64,000 nucleotides of DNA from Pelomonas nitida (GCF_043555975.1 NZ_JBIGIA010000001.1:310001-374000), one strand, 5' to 3'; positions 36,040 to 44,993 are shown, counted from the first letter of the stretch. The notes: generated by a model not told the origin, from the sequence alone. Made by a program: numbers and translations.

Positions 36040-36915
36040 TCAGTCCTGAAGGGCGGCTAGCAGCGCGCGAACCAGCGGCTGCGCCGGCCGGTGCAGTGGG
36101 ATCAGCGCGAACACGCGGTAGGGAATCGACACCGACAGCGGGCGCACGACGAGGCTGTCGCTGGCGCAGGCCGCAGCCGTCAGCGGGTTGACGATGGCGA
36201 CGCCCAGGCCGGCTCGCACTAGTTCGCACACCGCCACTGCGCTGTGGGTCTGCAGCCGCAGCCGGCGCTGCACGCCGGCCGCCTCGAACCGGCCGTCGAT
36301 CTCGCGGCGGTAGGGGTCGTCCTCGGCCAGGCTGATGAAGTGCTGGCCGGCAAAGTCCTGCAGGTCTAGTCGCGGCCGTGACGTGAGGGCGTGCCCGGCC
36401 GGCAGCAAGGCGACTTCGTCGGCCTCCAGCACCGGCTCGACCCGCACGCCTGGCGGTGCCGTCGCCTGCTCGGCCAGCCCGAGGTCGAAGCGCTGTTCGC
36501 TCATCCAGCCGTCCAGCAATGGTGGCTCGGCGGGCGTGATCGAGACCTGCGCCGCCGGGTGGTCGGCCAGCAGCGCGCCCAGAGCGCCCGGCAGCAGCGC
36601 GTGGCTGAGGGCCGGCAGGCTCAGCACGCTGAGTTCCGTGTCCTCCGATCTACCCAGGGCCTCGGCGCGTTCGATGACGCGGGCCAGGCCCTGGAAGCTG
36701 CGCTCCACTTCGTCGAACAAGGCGCGCGCCCGCGCCGTGGCCTTCAGGCGGCCGCGCTCGCGCTCGAACAAGGCGTAGCCGAGGAGTTGCTCCAGGCGGG
36801 CAAGGTCGCGGCTGAGCGTCGGCTGCGAGGTGTGCAACAGCGCCGCGGCGGCGGTGACGCTGCCGGCCGTCATGACGGCGCGGAAGACTTCGATGTGGCG
36901 GTGCTGGATATCCAT
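36040..36915 (-). CDS. lysR: LysR, activator of lysA
   Basis: About 291 residues from the ATG at 36915 (MDIQHRHIEVFRAVMTAGSV). It has the LysR-type winged helix-turn-helix (TAAAALLHTSQPTLSRDLAR) and a two-lobed effector domain. The divergent position against lysA is the classic arrangement in which LysR activates lysA and responds to diaminopimelate or lysine. A 14-base palindrome lies in the 70-base gap. Upstream in-frame starts would run into lysA and are rejected. Confidence 0.9.
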   Translation of the reverse strand: MDIQHRHIEVFRAVMTAGSVTAAAALLHTSQPTLSRDLARLEQLLGYALFERERGRLKATARARALFDEVERSFQGLARVIERAEALGRSEDTELSVLSLPALSHALLPGALGALLADHPAAQVSITPAEPPLLDGWMSEQRFDLGLAEQATAPPGVRVEPVLEADEVALLPAGHALTSRPRLDLQDFAGQHFISLAEDDPYRREIDGRFEAAGVQRRLRLQTHSAVAVCELVRAGLGVAIVNPLTAAACASDSLVVRPLSVSIPYRVFALIPLHRPAQPLVRALLAALQD

Positions 36916-36938
36916 ATCAAAAATCGATTGTCCGCCGA

Positions 36939-36952
36939 CAAATTGCAATTTG
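36939..36952. promoter_or_regulatory. Palindromic LysR site between lysR and lysA
   Basis: CAAATTGCAATTTG is a perfect 14-base palindrome. It lies 23 bases before the lysR ATG and 33 before the lysA ATG, in an AT-rich patch. It fits the LysR-type T-N11-A recognition pattern. Confidence 0.65.
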
Positions 36953-36985
36953 ATTGAATGGCTGGCGGCGGGCATGCTGCAAGAC

Positions 36986-38230
36986 ATGACCAAGCCCCTG
37001 CCGACCGCCCTGACGCCCTCCCGCCTGCAAGCCCTGGCTGCCGAACACGGCACGCCGCTGTGGGTCTACGACGCCGCCACCATCCGCGCCCGTGCCGCGT
37101 CGCTGAAGCGTTTCGACGTTGTCCGCTTCGCGCAGAAAGCCTGTTCCAACATCCACGTGCTGAAGCTGCTGCGCGAGGCCGGTGTGAAGGTGGATTCGGT
37201 GTCGCGCGGTGAGTTGTTGCGCGCGCTCGCCGCCGGCTACGCGGTAGGCGGCGATGACATCGTCTTCACCGCCGACCTGCTGGACCACGCGACGCTGGCC
37301 ACCGTCGTCGAGCACCGCATTCCCGTCAACGCCGGCTCCATCGACATGCTGCACCAGCTGGGCACCGCGTCGGCCGGCCACCCGGTCTGGCTGCGCATCA
37401 ACCCCGGCTTCGGCCACGGCCACAGCCACAAGACCAACACCGGTGGCGAGCACAGCAAGCATGGCATCTGGCACGCCGACCTGCCGGAGGCGCTGGCTGC
37501 CATCCGCCAGCACGGGCTGAAGCTCGCCGGCCTGCACATGCACATCGGCTCGGGCGTGGACTACGGCCACCTGGCGCAGGTCGGCCAGGCCATGGTGGGC
37601 CTGGTGAAGCAGACCGTCGCGGCCGGCCACGACCTGCACGCCATCTCGGCTGGCGGCGGCCTGTCGATTCCCTACCGCGACGGCGATGCCGGCATCGACG
37701 TCGACCACTACTTCGACCTGTGGGACACGGCCCGCCGCGAGGCCGAGGCGCTGGTGGGCCACCAGCTGACGCTGGAACTGGAGCCCGGCCGCTATCTCGT
37801 CGCCGAAAGCGCCGTGCTGCTGGCCGAGGTGAGGGCGGTGAAGAACGCGGGCGCCAACCGCTTCGTGCTGGTGGATGCCGGCTTCAACGAATTGATGCGG
37901 CCGGCGATGTACGGCAGCTTCCATGCGATGACGCTGTTGCCCCAGGACGGCGTGGCGCGGCCGCTGCGGGAGTCGGTGGTGGCCGGGCCGCTGTGCGAGT
38001 CTGGCGACGTGTTCACGCAAGGCGCCGGTGGCGAGGTGCTGACGCGGGCGCTGCCCGACGCGCGCGTCGGCGACCTGCTCGTCATCCACGATGCCGGGGC
38101 CTACGGCGCCTCCATGTCCAGCAACTACAACAGCCGACCGCTCGCGGCCGAGGTGCTGGTGGACGGTGAGGCCAGCCGCCTCATCCGCCGCCGCCAGACG
38201 GTCGAGGAACTGCTGGCGCTCGAGCGCTGA
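36986..38230 (+). CDS. lysA: Diaminopimelate decarboxylase
   Basis: About 414 residues from the ATG at 36986 (an in-frame ATG four codons earlier is also possible). It is a fold-III PLP enzyme with Schiff-base lysine K51 (VRFAQKACSNIHVL), HMHIGSG, the glycine-rich phosphate site SAGGGLSIPY, ELEPGRYLVAES and the second-subunit CESGDVF motif. It makes L-lysine from meso-diaminopimelate. It is divergent from lysR. Confidence 0.95.
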   Translation: MTKPLPTALTPSRLQALAAEHGTPLWVYDAATIRARAASLKRFDVVRFAQKACSNIHVLKLLREAGVKVDSVSRGELLRALAAGYAVGGDDIVFTADLLDHATLATVVEHRIPVNAGSIDMLHQLGTASAGHPVWLRINPGFGHGHSHKTNTGGEHSKHGIWHADLPEALAAIRQHGLKLAGLHMHIGSGVDYGHLAQVGQAMVGLVKQTVAAGHDLHAISAGGGLSIPYRDGDAGIDVDHYFDLWDTARREAEALVGHQLTLELEPGRYLVAESAVLLAEVRAVKNAGANRFVLVDAGFNELMRPAMYGSFHAMTLLPQDGVARPLRESVVAGPLCESGDVFTQGAGGEVLTRALPDARVGDLLVIHDAGAYGASMSSNYNSRPLAAEVLVDGEASRLIRRRQTVEELLALER

Positions 38231-38540
38231 CCGCGCTGCCGCCGCGGGCGGCGCGCGGGGCGGCCATGCCCTCAGCGCCCGCGCGGTGATGCACGGACAC
38301 GGAGATGCACTAGGCTTGGTGTTGCGGCGTGATGGCGGGGCGGCGGGTGCAGGATGCTGCGGCCCCGCGCCAACGCCGCTTTCGCGTGTGAGGCTGGGTG
38401 ATGTGGGGCTGTCCTGCGCCGCTGGCCGCCGCCGCGATAGGTTGAATCAATAACGTCGATTTGATAAATGTTTTCAACCGAAAACAGTTCGTCGATATAG
38501 TTCTACCCATTCCTTCAACCCGCCCCCTTTGGAGCTCTAC
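38231..38540 (+). promoter_or_regulatory. lysA-ahpC intergenic region with ahpC promoter
   Basis: The first 200 bases are GC-rich and I see no gene. From 38436 the sequence turns AT-rich. TTGAAT (38442-38447) and TAAATG (38465-38470), 17 apart, form a plausible weak promoter. GTTTTC-AACC-GAAAAC (38470-38485) is a perfect inverted repeat just downstream. ATAG half-sites at 38437 and around 38504 could be part of an OxyR-type site, but the four-part motif is incomplete. The ahpC start has GGAG eight bases upstream. Confidence 0.5.
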
Positions 38541-39104
38541 ATGTCCCTGATCAACAGCCAAGTCCAACCCTTCAAGACCGAAGCCTTCCACAACGGCAAG
38601 TTCGTGACCGTCAGCGACGAGACGCTGAAGGGCAAGTGGTCCGTGCTGATCTTCATGCCGGCTGCCTTCACGTTCAACTGCCCGACGGAAGTCGAGGACG
38701 CTGCCGACAACTACGCCGAGTTCCAGAAGCTGGGCGCCGAGGTCTACATCATCACGACCGACACGCACTTCTCGCACAAGGTCTGGCATGAAACCTCGCC
38801 GGCCGTCGGCAAGGCCAAGTTCCCGCTGGTGGGCGACCCGACCCACACGCTGACCAACGCTTTCGGCGTGCACATCCCCGAAGAAGGCCTGGCGCTGCGC
38901 GGCACCTTCATCATCAATCCGGAAGGTCAGATCAAGACCGCCGAAGTGCACTCCAACGAAATCGCCCGTGACGTCAAGGAAACGCTGCGCAAGCTGAAGG
39001 CGGCCCAGTACACCGCCGCTCACCCCGGCGAAGTCTGCCCGGCCAAGTGGAACGACGGCGCCAAGACCATCGCCCCGTCGCTGGACCTGGTCGGCAAGAT
39101 CTGA
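38541..39104 (+). CDS. ahpC: Alkyl hydroperoxide reductase subunit C (peroxiredoxin)
   Basis: The 187-residue protein is a typical 2-Cys peroxiredoxin. Peroxidatic C47 is in TFNCPTEVED and resolving C166 in HPGEVCPAKW. It reduces hydrogen peroxide and organic peroxides and is re-reduced by AhpF, encoded next. The ATG at 38541 gives the canonical MSLINSQVQPF start. A strong hairpin lies between ahpC and ahpF. Confidence 0.97.
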   Translation: MSLINSQVQPFKTEAFHNGKFVTVSDETLKGKWSVLIFMPAAFTFNCPTEVEDAADNYAEFQKLGAEVYIITTDTHFSHKVWHETSPAVGKAKFPLVGDPTHTLTNAFGVHIPEEGLALRGTFIINPEGQIKTAEVHSNEIARDVKETLRKLKAAQYTAAHPGEVCPAKWNDGAKTIAPSLDLVGKI

Positions 39105-39170
39105 TCCTCGTTCCATGACGAACACCAGGAGCCCGGGAGGGTTCCTGTCTTTCGCAGAGCCAAACCGGTT

Positions 39171-39220
39171 CTGCTGAAAGGGCCTCCACCCCATCATCGG
39201 TGCGGGGACCCTTTCAGCAG
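39171..39220 (+). terminator. Intercistronic hairpin between ahpC and ahpF
   Basis: CTGCTGAAAGGG (39171-39182) and CCCTTTCAGCAG (39209-39220) pair over 12 perfect base pairs. An inner CCCC/GGGG stem lies within the 26-base loop. No U-tract follows, so it may act as a partial terminator or as a 3' stabiliser of ahpC mRNA, giving more AhpC than AhpF. Confidence 0.6.
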
Positions 39221-39259
39221 TGGCCCGTCTCGCCACGCCTTACTGAAAGGAAGTACCCC

Positions 39260-40813
39260 ATGTTGGATGCCGCACTGAAGACCCAGCTCCAGGGCTACCT
39301 GGACCACGTCAAGCTCCCCTTCGAGATTATCGCCTCGCTGGACAACTCGGCCAGCAGCGACGAGATGCGCGAGCTGCTGGAAGAAATCGCCGGCATGAAC
39401 GACAAGATCTCGTTCCGTGCCGACGGCGTCGACACCCGCACGCCCTCGTTCCTGCTGCGCCGCACGGGCACCGAGCAAAGCCTGCGTTTCGCCGCCATCC
39501 CGCTGGGCCATGAGTTCACGTCGCTGGTGCTGGCGCTGCTGTGGACCGGCGGCCACCCGCCCAAGGTCGAGGCCGCGCAGATCGACGCGGTCAAGGCGCT
39601 GGAGGTGGATCTCGACTTCGAGATCTACATGAGCCTGACCTGCCACAACTGCCCGGACGTCGTGCAGGCCCTGTCGCTCATGTCGGTGCTCAACCCGCGC
39701 ATCCGCACGACCGTCATCGACGGCGGCCTGTTCCAGGCGGAGGTGGAAGCGCGCGAGATCATGGCCGTGCCCAGCGTCTACCTGAACGGCGAGCACTTCG
39801 TGTCCGGCCGCATCAGCCTGGAAGAGCTGATCGCCAAGCTCGACACCGGTTCGGCCGCGCGTGACGCGAAGAAGCTCGACGCCGAGGAGCCCTACGACAT
39901 GCTCATCGTCGGCGGCGGCCCGGCGGGCGCGGCGGCGGCCGTGTATGCGGCCCGCAAGGGCATCCGCACCGGCGTCGCGGCCGAGCGCTTCGGCGGCCAG
40001 GTCAACGACACCTTGGGCATCGAGAACTACATCTCCGTCTCGATGACCGATGGCCCGAAGTTCGCGGCCGCGCTGGAAGGCCACGTCAAGGACTACAAGG
40101 TCGACATCCACAACCTGCAGCGCGCCGAGAAGCTGATCCCGGCCGCGCAGCCCGGTGGCCTCATCGAGGTGGAACTGGCCAACGGCGCCACGCTCAAGGG
40201 CAAGACGGTCATCCTGTCGACGGGCGCGCGCTGGCGCAACGTGGGCGTGCCCGGTGAAGCCGAGTACAAGAACAAGGGCGTGGCCTACTGCCCGCACTGC
40301 GACGGCCCGCTGTTCAAGGGCAAGCCGGTGGCCGTCATCGGTGGTGGCAACTCGGGCGTCGAGGCCGCCATCGACCTGGCCGGCATCGTCAAGCACGTGA
40401 CGCTGATCGAGTTCGGCGCCGAACTGCGTGCCGACGCGGTGCTGGTGAAGAAGGCGCGTAGCCTGCCCAACGTCACCATCATCACCAACGCGCAGACGAC
40501 CGAGTTCACCGGCACCAACGGCAAGCTCGACGGCCTGAACTACACGGACCGCGTCACGGGTGAGGCCAAGCGCGTGGAAGTCGATGGCTGCTTCGTGCAG
40601 ATCGGCCTGGTGCCCAACACGGAATGGCTGCGCGGCACGGTGGAGCTCAGCAAGCACGGCGAGATCATCGTGGACACCAAGGGCGCGACGTCCGTGCCCG
40701 GCGTGTTCGCGGCGGGCGACGTCACGACGGTGCCGTTCAAGCAGATCATCATTGCCGCTGGCGACGGTGCGAAGGCCGCTCTGGGCGCTTTCGATCACCT
40801 GATGCGCAGCTGA
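39260..40813 (+). CDS. ahpF: Alkyl hydroperoxide reductase subunit F
   Basis: About 517 residues from the ATG at 39260, preceded by GAAAGGAAG. It has two N-terminal thioredoxin-like folds with the CHNC disulfide (C128, C131), then FAD (LIVGGGPAGAAAAVY) and NADH (VAVIGGGNSGVEAAIDLAG) domains with the second disulfide C344-PH-C347. It passes electrons from NADH to AhpC. It is convergent with a glutaredoxin gene. Confidence 0.97.
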   Translation: MLDAALKTQLQGYLDHVKLPFEIIASLDNSASSDEMRELLEEIAGMNDKISFRADGVDTRTPSFLLRRTGTEQSLRFAAIPLGHEFTSLVLALLWTGGHPPKVEAAQIDAVKALEVDLDFEIYMSLTCHNCPDVVQALSLMSVLNPRIRTTVIDGGLFQAEVEAREIMAVPSVYLNGEHFVSGRISLEELIAKLDTGSAARDAKKLDAEEPYDMLIVGGGPAGAAAAVYAARKGIRTGVAAERFGGQVNDTLGIENYISVSMTDGPKFAAALEGHVKDYKVDIHNLQRAEKLIPAAQPGGLIEVELANGATLKGKTVILSTGARWRNVGVPGEAEYKNKGVAYCPHCDGPLFKGKPVAVIGGGNSGVEAAIDLAGIVKHVTLIEFGAELRADAVLVKKARSLPNVTIITNAQTTEFTGTNGKLDGLNYTDRVTGEAKRVEVDGCFVQIGLVPNTEWLRGTVELSKHGEIIVDTKGATSVPGVFAAGDVTTVPFKQIIIAAGDGAKAALGAFDHLMRS

Positions 40814-40897
40814 ACGGCCCAGCGCTCGGCCTGCTAGCAGTGGCGGGTCGGGCGGCTCTGGCGGTTGCGCGGGCAGACGGCGGCGCCCTCGGCGGCA

Positions 40898-41140
40898 CTA
40901 CAGCTTCAGCTGTGCGAGCGCCGCCTGCAGGCCAGCGACGCCGCCGACGCGCTGGTCGTTGATGAAGACCTGCGGCATCTGCCGCACCGCCGGCCCGCAC
41001 TTCTCATAGAAGGCCAGGCGCTGGGCCTCGTCGTCGATCTTGATCTCCTCGAACGCGAGGCCCTTGGCCTTGAGCAGGCTCTTGACGATGTCGCACTGCG
41101 GGCAGGCGGACTTGGAAAAGACGACGATGTTCAGTGGCAT
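40898..41140 (-). CDS. Glutaredoxin-family protein
   Basis: Eighty residues with a thioredoxin fold and dithiol active site C13-PQ-C16 (SKSACPQCD), followed by the cis-Pro loop QMPQVFIND and GGVAGLQAAL. The CPQC motif and short length resemble NrdH/GrxC-like redoxins. It reduces disulfides or glutathione mixed disulfides in the cytoplasm. Proximity to ahpCF suggests a part in oxidative-stress repair, though the orientation is convergent. Confidence 0.9.
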   Translation of the reverse strand: MPLNIVVFSKSACPQCDIVKSLLKAKGLAFEEIKIDDEAQRLAFYEKCGPAVRQMPQVFINDQRVGGVAGLQAALAQLKL

Positions 41141-41184
41141 GAGGCAATTTTAAAAGAGCCCTTCGGCAGCGGTGGTGCGGGTTG

Positions 41185-42060
41185 TCATGCGGGCCGGGCG
41201 GCGAGGCTGCGCCGCGTCTGCCACAACCCCTCGGCGCTGTAGACGGCCAGCGCGCCCCAGATGCAGCCGAAGGCGACCAGCCGGGATGCGTCCATGGGCT
41301 CCCTGAACAGAAACACGCCCAGAAGGAACTGCAGTGACGGCGACACGTACTGGACGATGCCCAGTGTCGCCAGCGGCAGGCGGCGAGCGCCGGCCGCGAA
41401 CATCAGCAGCGCGCCGGCCGTGAGCGGCCCGGTGCCGATCAGCCAGGCCCAGTCCACCACGGTCTGGCCGGCGAACCCGCCGCCCGTGCCCCAGAACGCG
41501 AAGCCGGCCACGCCCAGCGGCGCGAGGATCAGGGTCTCCAGCGACAGACCCTCCAGCGCGCCCAGCGGTGCCGTCTTGCGCATCAGCCCGTAGAAGCCGA
41601 AGCTGACCGCCAGCACCAGCGCCACCCAGGGCAGCTGGCCGCCGGCCACCGTCAGCCACAGCACGCCGAACGCCGCCAGCCCCACGGCAAACCACTGTGC
41701 CGGCCGCGGCCGCTCGTGCAGCAGCGCAAAGCCCAGCGCCACGTTGACCAGCGGGTTGATGAAGTAGCCCAGGCTGGCGTCGATGACATGCCCGTGGCTC
41801 ACCGCCCACACATAGACCAGCCAGTTGATGGCGATCAGCGCGGCGGACACGGTGAAGCGACGCCAGGTCGCGGCGCTGACCTGCTTCAGCCACGCGAGGT
41901 GCCGCGTCAGCACCAGCACGAGGGCGACGCAGGCCAGCGACCAAAGCGTTCGGTGGGCCACGATCTGCAGCGCCGGGATGGCGGTGATCTGACGGAAATA
42001 GAGCGGGAACAGCCCCCAGCTCAGGTAGGCGCCGAGGGCGAAGAGGATGCCGGGGTTCAT
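41185..42060 (-). CDS. rarD: RarD-type EamA transporter
   Basis: The 291-residue protein has about ten membrane helices and begins with the RarD signature (GILFALGAYLSWGLFPLYFR). Further family motifs are HRTLWSLACVALVL and INWLVYVWAVSHGHVIDASL. RarD is linked to chloramphenicol resistance in some species, but its natural cargo is unknown. It is 44 bases from the glutaredoxin and in the same orientation. Confidence 0.9.
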   Translation of the reverse strand: MNPGILFALGAYLSWGLFPLYFRQITAIPALQIVAHRTLWSLACVALVLVLTRHLAWLKQVSAATWRRFTVSAALIAINWLVYVWAVSHGHVIDASLGYFINPLVNVALGFALLHERPRPAQWFAVGLAAFGVLWLTVAGGQLPWVALVLAVSFGFYGLMRKTAPLGALEGLSLETLILAPLGVAGFAFWGTGGGFAGQTVVDWAWLIGTGPLTAGALLMFAAGARRLPLATLGIVQYVSPSLQFLLGVFLFREPMDASRLVAFGCIWGALAVYSAEGLWQTRRSLAARPA

Positions 42061-42146
42061 GGCGCGGATTGTCGTTAAGGGTAAGTCCGGGTGCTCTCGT
42101 GGGGGTGTGGACGTCGAATGCGGCCGACCTCAAACGTCGTCCTCGC

Positions 42147-42416
42147 ATGCCGCTCGTCGAGTTCACCCCGCAACTGCACCGCTTCGTCGATGCGCCCGCC
42201 TGCCGCTGCGAGGCGACCACACTGCGCGACGCGCTCGAGGCGGCGTTCGCCGCCCAGCCGCGGCTGCGCGGCTACATCGTCGACGAGCAGGGGCATCTGC
42301 GCGTGAACGTCGTCGTCTTCATCGACGGCCGGCGGGCACGCGACCTGCGCGGCCTCAGCGACCCGCTAGTGCCCGACAGCCGCATCCACGTCCTGCAAGC
42401 ATTGTCCGGAGGCTGA
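42147..42416 (+). CDS. MoaD/ThiS-like ubiquitin-fold protein
   Basis: About 89 residues from the ATG at 42147. Predicted strands and the conserved LRDALEAAFAAQPRLRGYIV and HLRVNVVVFIDGRRARDL segments match the beta-grasp MoaD/ThiS family, and the chain ends in Gly-Gly (ALSGG). In MoaD and ThiS this terminus is adenylated and thiocarboxylated to carry sulfur. No MoaE, ThiG or E1-like gene is near. Instead a BNR-repeat protein starts four bases past the stop, a pairing I recall from other bacteria without assigned function. Confidence 0.82.
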   Translation: MPLVEFTPQLHRFVDAPACRCEATTLRDALEAAFAAQPRLRGYIVDEQGHLRVNVVVFIDGRRARDLRGLSDPLVPDSRIHVLQALSGG

Positions 42417-42420
42417 CACC

Positions 42421-43491
42421 ATGACTGACCGCGCCTGGGCCGCAACCCGCAAAGGCCTGTTCGAACTGCGGCGCCGCCGCACCGGCTGGGAGATCGAACG
42501 GCTGAGCTTCGTGGCCGACCCGGTCACCATGCTGCTGCCGCCCGATGCCGCCGGCCACATGCTGGCCGGCCTGAACCTGGGCCATTTCGGCACCAAGCTG
42601 CATGCCAGCGACGACGCCGGCCAGACCTGGCGCGAGGTCACGGCACCCAGCTTCCCGCCGCAGCCGGCCGACGCAGCGGGGCCCGAATGGAAGCTGCAGC
42701 AGGTGTTCGCGCTGGAGCGCTCGGGCGACGCCATCTGGTGCGGCAGCGTGCCGGGCGGGCTGTTCGTCAGCCGAGATCTGGGCGAGTCCTGGCAGCTCGA
42801 CGAGACCTTGTGGCGCGACCCGCGGCGCGAGCAGTGGATGGGCGGTGGCAACCCGGCGCCGGCGCTGCATTCCATCTGCCCGCACCCGACGCGGCCGGAC
42901 GAGTTGCTCGTCGGCGTGTCCTGCGGCGGGGCCTGGCGCACGACGGACGGCGGCCGCACCTGGGGCCTGCGCGCCAGGGGCATGCGGGCCGACTTCATGC
43001 CGCCCGACCTCGCCGGCGACGAGAACTCGCAAGACCCCCACCTCATCGCCCGCTGCCGCGCCGTGCCCGAGGTGCTCTGGTGCCAGCATCACTGCGGCAT
43101 CTACCGGTCCACGGACAACGGCGCAACGTGGGTGCAGACGCAGGCGCAGCCGTCGAGCTTCGGCTTCGCCGTGGCCGCGCATCCCGGTGACCCCGACACG
43201 GCCTGGTTCGCGCCGGCGATCAAGGACGAGCGGCGCATTCCCGTCGACGGCGCGTTGTGCGTGACGCGCACGCGTGACGGCGGCCGCTCGTTCGAGGCAC
43301 TGCGCACCGGGTTGCCGCAGCGCCATTGCTACGACCTCATCTACCGCCACGGCCTGGCCGTGGACGACAGCGGCGAGCGACTGCTCATGGGCTCCACCAC
43401 CGGCGGGCTGTGGGCCAGCGGCGACGCCGGTGACAGCTGGCAGACCATCTCCTCTCACCTGCCGCCGATCTACGCCGTGAAGTTCGGCTGA
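42421..43491 (+). CDS. BNR-repeat (sialidase-like beta-propeller) protein
   Basis: The 356-residue protein has repeated Asp-box-type motifs: ASDDAGQTWREV, SRDLGESWQL, TTDGGRTWGL, STDNGATWVQ, TRDGGRSFEA and ASGDAGDSWQ. These mark a six- or seven-bladed propeller. There is no signal peptide, so it is cytoplasmic. Sialidase catalytic residues are not evident, and an exo-sialidase name would be misleading. It is almost certainly cotranscribed with the MoaD-like gene. Confidence 0.85.
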   Translation: MTDRAWAATRKGLFELRRRRTGWEIERLSFVADPVTMLLPPDAAGHMLAGLNLGHFGTKLHASDDAGQTWREVTAPSFPPQPADAAGPEWKLQQVFALERSGDAIWCGSVPGGLFVSRDLGESWQLDETLWRDPRREQWMGGGNPAPALHSICPHPTRPDELLVGVSCGGAWRTTDGGRTWGLRARGMRADFMPPDLAGDENSQDPHLIARCRAVPEVLWCQHHCGIYRSTDNGATWVQTQAQPSSFGFAVAAHPGDPDTAWFAPAIKDERRIPVDGALCVTRTRDGGRSFEALRTGLPQRHCYDLIYRHGLAVDDSGERLLMGSTTGGLWASGDAGDSWQTISSHLPPIYAVKFG

Positions 43492-43547
43492 CTTGCCGCG
43501 CGGTGGCCGACTAACATCGCCGCACCAGCATCGAGAGGAGACTCGAC

Positions 43548-44993
43548 ATGGGCAACGACGCTTGGGGTGAACGTGGGCGTGTTGAGGGCGGGGCGGCGCG
43601 GGCCATCGCGCTTGCGGCGGATCGGCTGATGCTGGTCTGCCTGGGGCTGCACCTGCTGATCGCGCTGGTGCTGGGGCTGTACTTCGGTGGCATCGGCCTG
43701 GCGGTCGGGGTGGGCGTGGTGGTCATGGCTGTGGCCGTCGGGCTGCATCTCGGGGCTGGTGGCACCACGCTGTCTGCCAACACGATGGCGGTCGCCGCGA
43801 TGGCCATGGTGGCGCTGGAGATCCAGCTCGCGCGCGGCATGCTGGAGTTCCACTTCGGCGTCTTCGTCACGCTGGCTTTCCTGCTGACCTACCGGCACTG
43901 GGCGCCGGTGCTGACGGGGGCGCTCACCATCGCCGTGCATCACGTGCTGTTCGACCGCCTGCAGGCCGCAGGCGTGGGCGTGTACTGCCTGACGGACCCG
44001 GGCTTCTCGCGGGTGCTCATCCATGCCGGCTATGTCGTGGGGCAGACGGCCTTCGAGCTGCTGATCGCCGTGCAGATGCAGCGGCGCCAGGTGGAGCAGG
44101 TCGCGCTGGTCAATCTCGTCGAGCACCTGACGGCGCACGAGCGCATCAACCTGGACACCGGCCAGGTCGTGGCTGCCGCCGGCACCGCCGGCTTGCTGCG
44201 CGGTGCGGTGGACCGCATCCATGGCGCCGTGCACCAGGTGCAGACCGCCGCGAAGAGCATCGACGGCGCCAGCGCCGAGATCGCCTCGGGCAACCAGGAC
44301 CTGTCGGTGCGCACCGAGAAGATGGCGGCCAGCCTGCAGTCCACGGCATCGTCGATGGACGCGTTGACGCTGGCGGTGCGGCAGACCGCCGAGTCGGCCC
44401 GGCAGGCGCATGGCCTGGCCAGCGGTGCGGCGGGGTCGGCGTCGCGCGGTTCCGGCGTCGTGCAGCAGGTGGTGACGACCATGCAGGCCATCGATGCCAG
44501 CGCGGCGCGCATCGCCGACATCACGGGGCTGATCGACTCCATCGCCTTCCAGACCAACATCCTCGCGCTCAACGCGGCGGTGGAAGCCGCCCGCGCCGGC
44601 GAGGAGGGGCGCGGCTTCGCCGTCGTGGCCTCCGAGGTGCGCAGCCTCGCGCAGCGCAGCGCGGCGGCGGCGCGTGACATCAAGGGCCTCATCGCGCAGT
44701 CCACCGAACAGGTGGCGGCCGGCTCGGGGCTGGTGGCCTCGGCGGGCGAGGCGATGCGCGAGATCGAGGCGGCCGCGCAGCAGGTTGCGGAGCTGATCGG
44801 CGACATCGCACGCTCGGCGTCGGAGCAGAGCGAAGGCATCGGCCGCGTGAACCAGGCCGTGGGTCAGCTCGATCAGGTGACGCAGCAGAACGCGGCGTTG
44901 GTGGAGCAGTCCGCCGCTGCGGCGGAAAGCCTGCGTGACCAGGCGCAGCGCCTGGCGGACGAGGTTCGTGTGTTCAACACCCGGGCCGCCTGA
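43548..44993 (+). CDS. Methyl-accepting chemotaxis protein
   Basis: The 481-residue protein has an N-terminal membrane domain of about six hydrophobic helices (residues 20-185) in place of a periplasmic sensor. A cytoplasmic signalling domain follows, with the invariant hairpin tip (IDSIAFQTNILALNAAVEAA, RAGEEGRGFAVVASEVRSLA) and methylation-helix heptads. It would signal through CheA/CheW. The membrane-embedded sensor suggests detection of a membrane or redox cue. It stands alone, with no che genes nearby. Confidence 0.92.
   Translation: MGNDAWGERGRVEGGAARAIALAADRLMLVCLGLHLLIALVLGLYFGGIGLAVGVGVVVMAVAVGLHLGAGGTTLSANTMAVAAMAMVALEIQLARGMLEFHFGVFVTLAFLLTYRHWAPVLTGALTIAVHHVLFDRLQAAGVGVYCLTDPGFSRVLIHAGYVVGQTAFELLIAVQMQRRQVEQVALVNLVEHLTAHERINLDTGQVVAAAGTAGLLRGAVDRIHGAVHQVQTAAKSIDGASAEIASGNQDLSVRTEKMAASLQSTASSMDALTLAVRQTAESARQAHGLASGAAGSASRGSGVVQQVVTTMQAIDASAARIADITGLIDSIAFQTNILALNAAVEAARAGEEGRGFAVVASEVRSLAQRSAAAARDIKGLIAQSTEQVAAGSGLVASAGEAMREIEAAAQQVAELIGDIARSASEQSEGIGRVNQAVGQLDQVTQQNAALVEQSAAAAESLRDQAQRLADEVRVFNTRAA

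Noticed and set aside
42421..43491. Calling the BNR protein a sialidase
   Set aside because: Asp-box repeats occur in many propellers; no sialidase catalytic residues or secretion signal were seen.
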